Part shown: one piece after another, positions 1 to 13,675 of the stretch
Position numbering within the stretch: the first letter of the stretch is position 1
How the letters are laid out: every line of letters begins with the position of its first letter
NCBI GenBank assembly: GCA_017590115.1
Contig: JAGGNK010008670.1
Coordinates: forward strand, 8,316,541-8,380,540
DNA from: Montifringilla adamsi
Taxonomy: Eukaryota > Chordata > Aves > Passeriformes > Passeridae
Direction: 5' to 3'
DNA length: 64,000 bases
The notes under the pieces: generated by a model
Seen by the model: the letters and a program-made list of their open reading frames with translations, nothing else
What the model was told of the DNA's origin: nothing
The model's database searches: none
Position numbers and translations under genes: made by a program

Positions 1-3000
1 GTTTCAAAACACACTTGGCATCAGTGCAGATCAAAGCCGAATGGTACAGGCAGCATCCCGGAATAGAAGGTGAAAGAGGGAAAAGATTTGGAATTTACTG
101 GGAGGAAAAAAAAAATATGCTGAAACGAACAGCACAAGGCTGCTGAGCTAAAAATAGCAAAGAAGGTATTAGCAGTGGCTCCACACACAAACTGACACTC
201 GGCTCCACTTTCCAGCTTGGGAAGAAACCTTCCCTCCAAGTGGGAGATGCTCAAGGAAAGCACAGCAGTCCCTGCAGAGTCCACTGCCCCAGCCCAGCTC
301 CCAGCTGAAACCAGTGGGACCAGCAAGGTTTGGGCGAACTCCAGCAGGGCATGCTCTGTGTCAGTCTGTCCCCTCCAGCAGCCCATCATGTCCCTGTTGT
401 GTCAGGTTCTGTGCCCCACCAGCAGCTGTTTCCAATCCCACCAACTGGAACAGTGCTGCTTTGTCAGCTCCTACGCTGGTGGCCAGCCACGGCCAGGGGC
501 TTTTATACAATCCTGCCCTGCCCTGGGCTGTGCTGCTGCCACCACTGCAGCTGGGCTGGGGCGTTCGTGCCCTCCCCACAATGTCACACACCGAGTGCTT
601 CTTCAGCCCTTCCTCTTCCTCACTGCCACTTGGTGCTCATGGCAGCAGTGACAAGTCTGCCCCTTGCCACCCAGGTTGGCTAGGAGAGTCGAGGGAGGGC
701 AAGGTGACCACATCCCTGTGTGGTACCCCTGGTCAGGGTTGTGCCTCAAGACAAGCTTTCCCTAGAATGTCCAGCCAGCAAGGAGGAATCACATTCTTCA
801 AACCTACTCTTGAAGCGCCACAGTTGTATCACAAAGATGCAGCAGAGCCAGGAGTACTGGGGGAATCCCTCTAAAGCATCAACTGCTGGGTAACAGAGTT
901 CAGCTGGGGGAGATCAGAGCCAGGGAAAGTCCCATGGAGGGACACCTGTGAGTGATGGATGGCTGGGGCTCCTATAAAGAGCTTACATGGCCTTGGCTTT
1001 GTGATGGGGTGTTCCATGTAGAATAGAGTTATTTGGGCTTGAAATTGTGGAGGGGTTTTTCTCCTACATGCACTTCCTGTCCCTCATCTGCTTGTGGATT
1101 CAAAGATGAAAGTCATTCTACCCTCTCTGGGAGGGAGGAGTACTTCTGAAGCACCTCAAGCTATGAAGCCCCACTTCTAGGTTAGTGCAAATGAGCTAAT
1201 TGCAGCTCTGCAGGGGGCAGGCAGTCCCTGCCACACAGGACCCCATAACTCCAGCTGTGCTGAAAGGGACAAGTCTGCTAGAGCAGAGGTGTCTGGAGCT
1301 GGTGACACATTCCCCCTGGCATCTCCTCTGGTGGCTGGGAAAGGACTTAATCCTGTACCCCGCCAGCAACACCTCCCCAAAAAGAGCTAGATCACAGGTG
1401 ATGGCGTGTACTATTTCTGAGCATGGACATCCTTAATCCCAGGGCACTCCTGAGCCAGACCCCATCCCAGGGCTGACAGTTCACCCTGCCACGTGCCTGG
1501 CACTGGGGCCTGGAGCACAGGGATGGTTCCCTGGGCGGGGGGTGGGTGCTGGAGCAGAGCCGGGAGCCAGCCATCCCGGCCCCACCGCGCTCCGCCGGGC
1601 TTCCTCTCAGCCATGCCAGGCTCCTGCCAGCTGAGTCTGAGGTGAGGCATTAACACTGGTATCTCTGTTAATATTGCTATAAAGCAATAAAGGTAACTTG
1701 ATTGCGGAAAGGCAGGGAGACCAGTGGGTTTGGAGCCGTTCCACAGCACCGCTATTAGAAAGCTCGAAATGAGAGTTATTAAATTACTGCCAGGTACTGC
1801 AGGTTTTTCCTAACAGGGAGACTTCGGCTTGGCTCGGGAACTTAAGCTCTGGCTTGTTCAGGTTAATTAAAAGAGAGCTGGACATCTTCCAGGGCCTTGC
1901 TTCTCATTCCTGATGGCCACCCCCTCCCCTCCAAGGCTTGGGCAGAGTGTGCCACAGCACCCATGAGCATTACCCCACTGAGGGAGCGCTGGGCATCACC
2001 ACTGGGCAGGGCTGACAGGCCAGGGGAGCCAGGCTGGATGTCCTGTAGGACGGTGGCCTGAGTGTCACTTGCAGTCCCCTGGTGCTTTTGTGCCATCTGT
2101 CCTGGGATGCTGTTCCTGGGCCCACGGAGCATGGCAGGTGCTGGGGCTGAGATCCCTGCCCTTTTTTCCCAGGTAGGGGCCTCAGGAACCCAACACAAGT
2201 TGCAGCCAGAGGTGTTTGTGATGCTCTGCATTTGCCTGTTGCTCCTGGTCCCCAGCAAATTCCTGATTCCTTTATAGGAAACAAGGGGCAAGTACAGTAC
2301 AGTGAGAGAATGGCTGGTGAGGCAGGGGGCAGGAAGGCAAAAAATGCCCACGCTGTCCCTCTTCCCACCCTTTTCATTGCATTGCTCTTGGCATCTGACA
2401 TGTTCGTGCTGCTGCACAACTGGCACTTAGGGATTCATGTGGCCTCTTATCACACAGAGCAGGAAACACAGTGCAAACAGGAAAGAGAGGGCAATTTGGG
2501 CTAGGTTTGGAGAGGATTGCCTTCTCTGACCGGGAGCAATTTTCCATTCACCTGCATTTAGTCATCCCCGCTGCTGCTTTGACTCCTGCCTCAGCCTCTG
2601 CAGGTATTTTCCTGCTGCCTCACGGGGTGATGGAAAGTTTTCAGCAGCCCCCTCTCCTTCCCCTGGAGCAGATCACCTGCAGAATGGCCTTTGTAGGGCT
2701 GGGGGTGCAGGCAGGTGGCTGCTCTGCCCGGCCCCCTCTGGCTGGGACTACAGACAGAGCGGCTGGGGAATCAGGGCTGTGCTGACCCTCCCTCCCCTTG
2801 CCTGTCTTTGATTCCCTGGTGCTGGAGAGAGAGAAGAGGGTTTACCCAGCCATTCAGGCCCAAAAAGCTCCCACTGTGTTCTTCCAGCATGGCTCTCTCC
2901 TGCTCTGCCTGACCTCCAAGCAGAGGAGGACAAAGGCGGTGGCACACCTGAGAGGGGCTGAGCTGGGTCCCCCCAGTTTGTCCTGTTGTCCCTGGGGAAA

Positions 3001-6000
3001 TGAAAAGCAGCCAGGGATGCGTGGTGCAAGGAAGGTGCATCCCACTGCCAACCCAGCACTCCAGACAGGAGGGTATGGGGTGACCCCAAAGTCAGGCTGC
3101 CATGGTGGGAAAGGATCCTGTCTCCATCTCCTCCTCAAATACACCTTTGGGAAAGCAGGGAACACTCCCAACTCTTACTCCTCCACCCACCCCAAAACGT
3201 CCAGGTGGCAGAGGGGTGCCTGGACTTGGAACCAACACCCTGGAAGGGCTGGGGCCAGTTGGCCTGTGTGTGAGCACTCCCAGATCCCTGGCAGGACAGG
3301 GGGGTGGGGGGTGAAGAGGGGTGCTGTAGCTGCTTGGCAGCCCCTGGCAGCCCCCAGCCCTCTCCTGCCCTGGCCAGGCTGCCGGAGGTGCAGATAAATG
3401 CTGCTCACAGCTCCGTTAGTGACTCAACCCCCCAAAACACTTCTTGGACTCATTTTCCCAGAGAGAGTTTAATGGGGTTTGTCGTGCCAAAACCCCAAGC
3501 TATGCCTCACTTTCATCCCCTAATGCAAGCCATATATCAAGAGACACTAACAGAGCAGGGAGGGTTTCTGACAAGGGGATCCTGGGAACAATCAGCCAAT
3601 ACCCCCCTCCCCAGCCTGCACCCCCCTGTTTTGTGCATTCCTGCTAATGTAAATAGAGAGGCGAGCGCTCGCAGCTCTCCTCGGACCCGAGGAGCCCGTC
3701 TGGGGACGGCGCCAGCAGCTCTGCTGTCAGTCTGCTCTCGGGGGCTTTGGCTGGTACCGTTTGAAGTGTCTCAAGTATCAGCGTCAGCGTTGTGTCCCTG
3801 GAGAGAGCATCCCCGGGGCCAGCAGTGCCCCCGCGCTTCCCTGTTGCATCCACTCCGCAGTTAGGAGGTGGGAAGATCCAGCTCAGCCTAAATAGTCCCT
3901 TTTCCCCCTGAAAAGCCACCCATCCTGCCAAAATATCCTTCCTCCTAGCATGCCATGAGATGAGGATGGAGGATGCAGCCCCAGCATTGGCAGCATCCTA
4001 AGGAGCCCTTTAGGGTAGCAGCTGCTGGATCTGCCTCCTTCCATGAGCACCCTGGGGTGCCTCCATCCCCTGGCTCTCATGAGGGGAGAGATGCAGCTTC
4101 CTTGCTTCAGTGAGGTGGGGGTGGCTGGTGCAGCAGGTCAGGGCTCTCACATCCTGTTTAGTACAGCATTGGGTGCTGGGGAGCAGGCTGTGGTTTGACA
4201 CTAGACACCATCTCCAGGATGGGTGGGTGCCCCCTCTGGGGTGTTTTATGAGGCATGGGAAAATCCAGAAGAATAACTTTTCTTCGTTTAAACACCCATG
4301 TGTTTAAATTGCTTGCTGTGCATGTCAGCAGTGTGGGATTAAGCTCTCCTGACAGATGCTGGTTGTGTATGGCATTGTGTCACTTGGAGGGGACCTGCAT
4401 GCCAGCCTGGACATGCAGTCTTGTTCCCACAAACTTCACTCACCATCCCAGCATAAACGCAAAGCTTCTTCAGGCAGGGCCAGGGAACCCAACCGGGCAC
4501 ACTTCATCCTTCTAAGGGAAAAAAAAATTCAAGCCAAAAAGCCTCCCCTGGGAGAGTTTCCAAAACAAATCTCAAGCCTTGGCTCACCACACAAAAGCAG
4601 GAAATCTTCTGAAGGTTTTCCTTCAGCTTGTCTGGATGAGAATTCCCAACAGCATTGCAGCCAGGGCAAGGGACATCGGACCCAAGGGGCCACCTTGACC
4701 CTGACCTCAGGGCAGGAGCATCAGGGTGCAGAGGAGGCTCATGTGCTCAGAGCAGGGTGGGCTCTGGCTGTGATACACTCACAAAGTCCCAGGCCAGCAG
4801 GAGAATTCCCTGAGCTGAGGGCCTTGGTGAGCACAGGCAGTCCATGGGGCCATGTGTGCCTGGGAGAAGCTCCAAGGAGAGAAGGAGCTGGGGTGGTGGC
4901 AAGCAAGTGGTCTCACAATGAGGAGAGACCCCAGTGGGGATAGGGACCCCTCAGGGCCACCTTCCTGCTCCCCAGCCTGCCAGGCAATGGGGATGGAGGC
5001 TCAATGGAACAGAGCTGCTCCCCTCCATCATCCACATGTCCCCGGCAAGGCTGCAAGGAGGTCTCCCAAAGCAGAGAAGCGATGCTTCTGAGCTCCCTCC
5101 TGACTCTGTTGGGTGTCAGTAATTCAACCAAGGCTGGGGAGAACAGGAGGAGGGAGCTGCAAATTCCTCATGCAGTGACTGCTCAGGAAACAGGAGAGGT
5201 TGCCCCTGGCTGCAGTCGAAGCACTGCTGGGGCAGGAATGGCACTGTACCAACTCATGGCTGAACCAAAGCTGTTCTGAAAAGAGGCCACTCAGCTCCAC
5301 ACCACGAGGTGTGTCCCCTGTGGATACCTTGTCTCTGAGGGAGCCTTCCCCAGGGACCAGCCACCAGATCAGAGTGCCCCTGACCTGCCTGTCCCTGGCC
5401 TTGCCCTCTCCCACGCACCCGCAGGGAATCCTGCGATGGGGCCAGTGATGCTGGGTGGCCCTGGGGACCCCAGGGAGCGCAGGGGGGAGGGATCCTGCGA
5501 GGGGTTTATTTGGCAGGACCAGCCCTCGGCAGCCCTGAGCTTTACGAGGCAGCCGATGCGCCTGCTTCCTTGCGAGCTGCAGCAATAAAGCCTGCCGGGG
5601 GGTCAGAGGTGACACCGACTGCTCTTAAGTGGCCAAAACCGGTGGTCTGTGATGGAAACTGAACTTCTAGAGCCATAATCAGAACCAGAGGGGTTAAATT
5701 CCGATGGCTAAATACCGAGGACTTAGCCTAAACATCTCTCCCATCTTGCTCGGTCTGTCCCAAACAGGATCCTGCAGCGTGCGGTTGTTTGGGCAAGGTC
5801 AGACTGCTGGCAAGTGAGGTGTGTGTGCCGCATCTCCCTGCTGCCTTGGGATCAGACATCACCAATTCCTCCATCTCGGTGTGCTGTTGCACTGGGTAAA
5901 CACCTCTGTAGTGCTTGGGAAATTTGGAGCGACCTGCAAATGGATGCAGAGTTAAGCATTTGCTGGTTTCAGAGGTCTCCAAAGCGCCAGGATGAGGCTG

Positions 6001-6785
6001 ATGCTGGAAACCTGAGCCCTGTAATTGTATTGTTCTGCCTGAGTGGTATCTGAAGGGCTGGCTGGTTTGTTTGTGTGTTTGTTTGTAGTGTAACTATCAA
6101 AGGAGGTCTCAGCTGTGATGAATGCTGCTTCTAAAAAAGGGCCTGCCCCGGAGCCAGCACCAGCCCTTCTCCAGGTCGAGCCACTACATGTCCCCATAAG
6201 CATAACCCGTCCTACCAGTGGCGGCTCCAGAGGCATACCAGCATTCCTGTAGGAGTGGGGGATTGCCTGCCATGCCTGAAAACAGGTTCCAACATCGCTG
6301 AGCACTTCCAGGAGAACCCTAAGAAGGGCTCTCCGCAGGGGCCAAGCAATGGGTGAGAAAGGATATTGCCAAAATGTGGCTGTGGAGAGGCAGAGGGAGC
6401 GGGGAAGTTGACAGAAGCAGGGCTGAGCAGATGCACCATTGTATTTCCTCAGCTGACAGACAAAGCTGACAGACACTTCAGACATTTCCCTTCCCCCTAG
6501 AAAGACACCAAAGAAATGTAAACATGACCATACATCCCAAGGTCTGTGTGCCAGCTAGAGCACAGTCCTCAGAGCAGACCTGGCTGGACCTCTCATGGGC
6601 TGATTTTCCTGTTGGCCAACCCAGTGGGGAGGAGGGAAAACCCTCAGCAGCATCCACTGCACAAAGCCACCCCCTACCCCAGCGCCTGTCCAGGAATCCA
6701 GGTACCTCCACCTCACCAGATCCTGGTTTCTACCTCCAGGCTGTGTGAACAGCCACTACTCCCTGTGGCAGGAGGTTAACAGAGG
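1..6785. other. Upstream non-coding DNA, far segment
   Basis: GC-rich unique sequence with no recognisable exon, RNA gene or mobile element. A modest AT-rich island at about 1,625-1,880 carries several TTAAT/TAAT motifs and a GGTTAATTAA. A TCF/LEF-type AGATCAAAG lies at 28-36, and an ATCAAAGG at 6096-6103 follows a short TTTG repeat. Single motif hits of this kind are expected by chance. Confidence 0.7.
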
Positions 6786-6789
6786 GCCA

Positions 6790-7190
6790 GGCAGGCTGCT
6801 GAGTGTTAGCATCAGTGTGGTTTATTACGCTCATTAATGATGTGGAGAAGGCAGCATGTTAGCAAAAACGTGACATATTTAGGTTAGTTAAGGCTGAAGG
6901 ACTTTGCTGCTGTGGGAAAGGATTGCACGAAGATATATGACATTCACCACGGGCCCGTGCGACATGATGCATCTTGGATAGACTAATCAAGATAATTCAC
7001 ATATATTGTCCTAAATTAATTATAGCCACTAAGTACAAGCCCAACATGTCAATGCAGACAGCTCAATTAACAGCTCTTATTCAATATATGCTGATGGTCA
7101 AAAGAGCAAAGAAAAGATTACAATTGGCAGAGAGCATGGAGCAAAGCACTGGAAATATTGCAGTACCACTGCTTAAATAAATGGCTTTGC
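6790..7190. promoter_or_regulatory. Candidate conserved enhancer: AT-rich island
   Basis: A 400-base AT-rich block stands out sharply in GC-rich DNA. It holds a perfect palindrome TCATTAATGA (6831-6840), CTAAATTAATTATAG (about 7011-7024), CTCAATTAACAG (about 7062-7073) and an AAATATTGCAG stretch, all homeodomain- or forkhead-like. Non-repetitive AT-rich blocks of this kind are typical of vertebrate conserved non-coding elements. Function and conservation are inferred. Confidence 0.5.
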
Positions 7191-8084
7191 CAGCACGTGA
7201 GGGAGCAGAGGGTGAGGGTGATGGGCACAGGGCAGTGTGGAGAGAGGCTAAAAGGGGACAACAAGGGACCTTCTTTAGCCCTCTCTTCCTGATAACCTCT
7301 TAAAAACAGAATAGATCAAGTATATGAAGCAGATTTTTAAATAGCAAGGGAGGGGGGGTGGGAAGAAAAGAGCTATTTTAGAAAGCAAGTGCTGTTTGGG
7401 TGGAGCAGGAGCAGAGGTTCCCGTTCATGCAGGGCAGTGACCCCAGGGCTCAGTGCCCGTGTGCTGGCCAGGGTGTGACTGTTCAAGGAGAAAAGGTGGA
7501 AAGAGGAGAAGGATGAGTCCAGCTCTGTGCACAGTGGGTGAGTCAAGGACTGACTGCTGCATCCTGGCTTGATAAAGGACGTGGAAAAGTTGGAGAGGGC
7601 TCAAGAATATGGGAAACTGCCTCTGAGTGGGAGGTTGAGGCAGGCCCCTGCCCATTTTTTTATTACAGCAGAGGTTAGGATGTGACTTCATTGCAGTCAG
7701 CACGTGCTGAAGGGTAGGGAATTCTTTCAGTCAAAAATACACAATGAAACCCAGTGACCAGGACTGGTGCAGGTCTTGCACCATGGCAGGAGCTCGCCAG
7801 GGCTGGGAGACATTTCTGTCACCCATTCCATGCATCCGAGGGCCTTCCTGCAGCCTCACTTCAGTCAGGCTCCCTTTCCCTGGATTCCCATCAGGAAACC
7901 CTGACACCAGGTGCCCTATGCCGAGGCAAAGGGTTTCATGCCTGAGCCCAGCAGTGGCTGTGGGAATTCTTTGGGCTGATTTCCCTCCTGCGAGACTCCA
8001 GCCAGCATCATGCAATCTCTTTTCATTCCTATTTCATGAGATGTGAATAATTAATGAGAAACACAATGCAGGGAGGATAAAATG

Positions 8085-8120
8085 AATATATATATATATA
8101 CATATACACATGCATATATA
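8085..8120. repeat. (AT)n / ATATAC microsatellite
   Basis: About ten TA dinucleotides followed by imperfect CATATACACATGCATATA units. Probably length-polymorphic. Confidence 0.9.
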
Positions 8121-9999
8121 GTGTTAGAAATAATCAAGGCTCAAATACATAGGGAATGTTGTGGTACAGCAGCCATGAAAATGTGGGCTAAAGAGCAGGA
8201 GCACAACCGAGAGTCATAAAAGGCAGATGGAGGGGTTTGAAGGGCATAGAGGATGGGACACAGTTGCTGTCTCCTATGGCAGCAGGAACCTCCAGCCTTC
8301 CCAAATAGCCCAGGAGCTCGTCACAGGCAGACGCATCTCTTCCAGCTCTTCCCCAGAGTTGTGCAGGGCTGTGCAATGCCACAGGGAGGGCAATGCCAAA
8401 GGCTACTCCTGCTTTGCCCTGGGGAAGGGGTGAGATCTTGGTGGGTGCCTGTGCTGCAGTGTGAGGTGAAGCTCAAGGAAGGCTGAGAAGCAGCACCTCT
8501 GGGAGCTGGGATTTTGCATCCCTGACCAAACCACCCTCCACAGCCTCTCGGCAGCTGTCCAAGCCCATTGCTGTGTCTGTGTGCAGTTGAGCCTCTCACC
8601 ATCCATGGCCAGCAAACAGGCAACTGAATTGTATGTGTGAAACCCAGAGATTCTCCCTTCAACTGCAGAGAAAATCCCATCACCTGCTGCATCCGGCTCC
8701 CAGCCTGACTAGTGCTAATTGGCAGTCATTAATTAGCCTTCCGGCAGGCTCTCACCCTGTGGACTTGCTGACAGAGCCCATTGCAACCTGCTGATGCAAG
8801 AAGAGAGCTGGTGTCCCCCTGCCCCATATGGACTGGAGCCTGCCCTGAGGAGGGGAGAATCCCCCAGGCCCACCCCAGCCTGGGGGATGGGGACAGGGAA
8901 AGGGATGGCTCCTGCTGCCTGCCCGCAGCCCCAGCTCTCTGGGGTTAGGCACCAGACTCATGGAAAACCAGCTGCCTTCCATGAAGCTCCTCTGAGCTAA
9001 CCTGGAATGATCCCATGGTGCAGCTCCTTGGCTGCTATTCCAGCTCGGAGCTGAGCCATGGCAGAATTGGAGGTGGGACAGACACGGGACAGGGAGAACT
9101 CAGAAGTTGGATGATGATGATGTAGCTGTGGGTGACGGCTCCTGAACTCAGCCATCAGCATGGTCACAACTTCACTTGCCCAGGACATGGAGCGCTTGGG
9201 AGACCCCCACAGCCCTGGGCCATGGTGCATAAAGCAAATATTTGTAGGGCCTTTGCACCCCAGGAATTGGCTTTCATGGCCCACCCTGACCCAAGGACTT
9301 GGCCCCTTGTAACAGGAGGGACTATCCTGGCAGGATGTATGGGGTCCCCACACAGGGACAGCAGGGATGCATGGCCACACAGTCACTGTCACCTGCACCT
9401 CAGCCAGGCCCTGTCTCCTGGTGGCACTTGGTGCATTGAACATGGGGACTCCATAGCTCTCTTGACTGCATATTCCCCAGGCAAAGCATGTGGGGCCGTG
9501 CCTCAGCCCCAGCCACGAGCTGGCTTCATGTTGGGACACAGACTGCATTTGCTGCAGCCTGAGAGCTGGGTGTTTTCCTCTTTGTCCCTGCCCTGGATTT
9601 TCAGCTTTTGAATTTGTTTCACCCCAAATATACCCTATTATAAATAAACCCCCAGGAGCCCTCCTCTGCACAGTGTCCTGCCCAGTGCCAGTTCCCTTTT
9701 CCACTAGCTCGTGCTCCCACCACAGCAGAGACAATGTGTCAGCCTGGCATCACCAGCAGGACAAAGTTTGTCAGCCCTTGGGTTGGCCCCAGCCTGGCTG
9801 TACCTGCACCGGGCTGGGGACAGGCAGGGGCAGCCCACGGCCAGTCCGGCCCATCCTGCCTTTTATCCACAATCGGTGGCCTCCATTTCCCAGGTCTAAT
9901 TTATCACCCCACTTTTTATAAATGGGCCATTTCCCATCCCCAGCCTGAGAGACAATTGTGATGGTCCCTGGCACCGCGCCACAAGCTCCTTTCAACTTC

Positions 10000-10115
10000 A
10001 TAGCGAGTTCATCAAAGGCCTGAGACACCATTTCCCCAAACAGTAAAAGTGTCAGGGAAAGAGGCGTGTTGGGAAGCCTCGGTGACAGCCAAGTGCTTAA
10101 TTAGCGGTAATGCAG
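10000..10115. promoter_or_regulatory. Candidate regulatory patch with TCF/LEF-type site
   Basis: Contains TTCATCAAAGGCC (ATCAAAG core at 10011-10017), CAAACAGTAAAA, and GTGCTTAATTAGCGGTAAT. It combines a TCF/LEF consensus with homeodomain motifs. Weak evidence on its own. Confidence 0.3.
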
Positions 10116-13100
10116 AGTTTACAGCCCCCCTCACTGCCTCCCCTGGCCCCTTGTTTCTGGGAAGGGTGTGAAGGGTTAGACAGGTCTCTCTGCTGCTCAG
10201 TGACCCGTGATGTCCCTCCAGCGATACGGCGCTGGCAGAGGGGATGGGGACATCCCAGCCTGGCTGCTGGGACGAGGAGGAAGACAGGGAGAGATTTGCC
10301 CATGTGCACTCACTCAAGAGCATCCCCATCCCCTAGGTCCCACTTGTGCTACAACCCATCCCAGCACCCATGGGTGCCCTGCATCTGCAGGTATTCTCTT
10401 TTCCCTGGCTGCTGGGTGCTTGGGAATATGTGGGAAAGACCCACTGCAGGGTCAGCAGTGGAAACGCTGTGTCCCACCCACCCATCCTCATCCCAGCCAC
10501 GATCTCCTGGCTCCTGTGATGCCTTGCAGTCCCATGAGACCCAGTGGCAGAGCACTGGGCTAGTGCAGGAGGCTGCGTGCCACTGTCACATCCCTTTCAT
10601 TCCTCTCTTTCCTCTCTTTCTTTTATCCCAGAAATCACCTTCCTGCCTGTCTCACTCCCTGCCTCTCTCTGGGCTGTTTTTAATGTATCCTTTTGGCACC
10701 AGAGCAGACGGAGCTGAGCATGGTGACTTTGGCACTCAGAGCAGAGCATAAGTATTAACAGAGCTGAGGGCATTACAGTGTTGGCACTCACTCTCTCACA
10801 GCTTCCCTAATAAAGCCAAACATCAGCCAGGACTTTTAGCCCTGATGGCGAATTTAGCAGGGACTTGTCTCTGACTCCCACAGCCACCAGACCCATCCTC
10901 TCATTGTTGATATTTCTGGGGGTCAAACTTTCCATCAGAAGTTGCCGAATACAGGTAAGGATCAGAAAGAAAATCAAGAGGTTTGGCGATAGGAGGCTTT
11001 ATCCATTCCATACATGGGTGCCTGAGGCTCCCATGGGAGCGGATCACCATGGGGAGTGGATCACCTGGGGAGCACTGCTGTCACTGCAAAGCTGGTGGCA
11101 CAGGGAGCAAGAAGAGAGGCCTCTATGGTCGCTTGGTCAGCGAAGTACCATGTCATGTACTAGGATGAAGCTGGCCCCAGCCAAAGCAGCACCTCTGTGA
11201 ACTTGGTTTTGTGCTTGTGAAGGTGCCACATCACCCTCTGAGGACATGCATGTGGCCAGTGGGGATGAACAAGATGATGGGCTGTATCATGGCACTGCTT
11301 GCTCTCCAGGTTCTTCATCCCCCTGGGCTGGAGTAGTGCTGTGCTGATATAAAGCAGATATAAAGCTGATTTTCATTAGGGAGGAGCACCAGGTTTCATG
11401 GTGGGGCCCTGCTTGCACCCAGCAGGGCTCTGACACCAGCAGCTCTGCCCACTCCCCAGGCACATTCCCCATGCTGGGTGACAGTGGCATCTTCCCATCG
11501 CCACCCCACAGCACACAGGCAGGGCTGGCCCAGATCCACACTGGGATGGGATGAGATCTGTGATGGACCTCATCCCCACACACAGGACTGTACCACCCTC
11601 TGCACAGAACATTCCTGCCTGGGTGAGCCCACAAAGGGCCCTGGCAGCTCCCTGGCACATCCCACCAGGCCACGGTTCCCTCCTTCGCCTCCCTGGCCTC
11701 GAGTTCCTGAGTGCTGGGCTCTCCCCCCGCCACCCTCCTCGGCATGGCTGGGGCCTTGCAGCTACAACCAGGAAACTATAAAACTTTACAGAGTGCGGCT
11801 GGAGAGAAACAGGAATTGCTGCAGTGACTGCCAGAAGGGCCAGCGTTAGATTCACAAGATTTTCCAGGGCTTGGACTCGCCAGGAAGGGATTTATCCACC
11901 TAGGAGGAGCTGTAAAAACTAAAATTAAATTCTTCATCTTGGAAAGGGAGGGGGGAGAGAATGAAGAAACTGCTTGACCTCCCCCCAAAATGCTCTGCTG
12001 GAGGCCAGGAACCTGGAGGGATGTGGAGCACCCATGGCTGCACCTGCCCAGCCCCTGGCTGAGGGGTCCTGGCACCACGGGGGTCCCTGACACTGCTTGT
12101 CCTAGGGGCCACATTCAGCACCCCTCAGTATGACCATCCTTCAGGGCATAATCTGGAGGTCTGTGTGGGTGCCACAGGGGAGGGCTGAAGTCAGTGTCCT
12201 CTCCCTGGCCCCATTCTCCATTAGTCCACTCCATGTGCTGTCATATCTGCTGCAAGTGGAAATGGTGCTGGGCTTAGTGTGGGAGCAGTTTGGGACTCCA
12301 GCAAAGAGTAAGCAGGGATGTTCCACCTGGCAGCCCAGCAGCTTCACTGGGGTCGTTTTCCATGGTGTTCTGGAGTTAGTAAGCAGTTAGAAGGGAAAAA
12401 AAAACCATACTGCCCTGTGGATTACAGAGATGTGCCACAGCATCATGGGTAGCCATTGCAGGTGACAGAGCAGTGCCTGGCTGGGTCAGGAGCTGCTGCT
12501 TTCTGAGGTGGTGCAGCTAATTTGGGGACCACACCTGGCCCCCTGCTGCCAAAGGACAGCAGATCCCTTCCTGTGCCAGAAGCACCAGCCCTCAGCATGG
12601 GGGTATTTTGGGACTCAGCACAGTCCCATGTGAACCTTTCTGCCTGTCAGCCTTCCCTGATTTCTCCTCCACACAGGTGTGGGGTGGGCAGATCCTCCCT
12701 CACCACCCTTCTCCTCCCCACGCCACCAGGCTCACATGGAGATGGTGGGTAGGGGCACACCAGGGTCACCCAGCCACAGGCCTGCTAAACAGGCCTTGTC
12801 ACCCACGGGCTGCTGGAGCAACACAGCTCACATTCCTATACACCTCCTCACTGGGTTTTCCCCAGTATAATGGTGCACATTAATGCTTTTAGGAAAAGCC
12901 CACACTGCTGCAGGCTTTGAGAGCCATTTCCTATGTCAGGGGAGCCAGGATGGCCAGGACAGCACCCTGGTCAGTGTGCTGCAGAGAGGGCTGTGCTGTG
13001 ACAGACTCTTTTCAGGAATTTTGCACTCTTAGGGCGATAAATCTTATGTCACTGATCTCTTTACAACTAGCTGAATCCTTGGAGCCTCACTGCTGAGCAG

Positions 13101-13489
13101 CATGGGAAAGCATCCCAACACAGGGAGAAGTCAGGCTGCTCCTCCAGACATGTGGAGGCAAAGATCAAACAAGGCTCACTTGGAAATCTCAGCAGAACTG
13201 TGCCGGAGGACACAAAGGATGTCCGGGTCATGCCAAAGCTGCAGCTCTACCATTGCTGGTTCCCAGGGTGAGCCAGGCTGTGCTGGGGCCCCAGCAGGTC
13301 CATCTGCCTGGCTGGTGGAGTGAAGCATAGCATGCCAGCAATTTGTTTTGTACTCAATCTTTCAGGCTGGAAAGCCAAGGGAAACCCGAAGATGTGAAGT
13401 TTATGTGCAAAATCCCATCAGCTGAGCGCCTGGCTGTTCACAGTGCCACGTCGCTGGCGTCCTGCCCCACTGGGACACCCAGGTGCTGT

Positions 13490-13675
13490 TTTGCAGATGG
13501 GATTTGAGGCAATTTTCCTTTTATTCCAATTTTTTTGCCCAGAATAAATTTTATACCAAAAGCATAGAAGCACTGCTGAGAAAGTATGTATCAGGGAATG
13601 CTCTTTCGTTGCTTATTCTGGTTTTCTTTCTATTTTCCGCTTGTCACTGCCAGTGCAAGCTCTTAAAATAACTGG
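13490..13675. promoter_or_regulatory. Candidate AT-rich regulatory patch
   Basis: A unique AT-rich block with AGAATAAATTTTATACC, GAAAGTATGTATCAGG and a pyrimidine-rich stretch, ending in CTTAAAATAACTGG. A smaller patch with GGCGATAAATCTTATG precedes it at about 13,020-13,070. No coding signal. Confidence 0.3.

Noticed and set aside
28..36. Scattered TCF/LEF-like sites (28-36, 6096-6103, 37898-37906, 42879-42885, 57985-57993) as a Wnt-response array
   Set aside because: WWCAAAG heptamers are expected about every 2 kb on both strands together. These hits are spread out and not clustered, so they are not evidence by themselves.
6974..7180. 68-codon + strand frame within the AT-rich island
   Set aside because: Short, no conserved motif, and better explained as a non-coding element.
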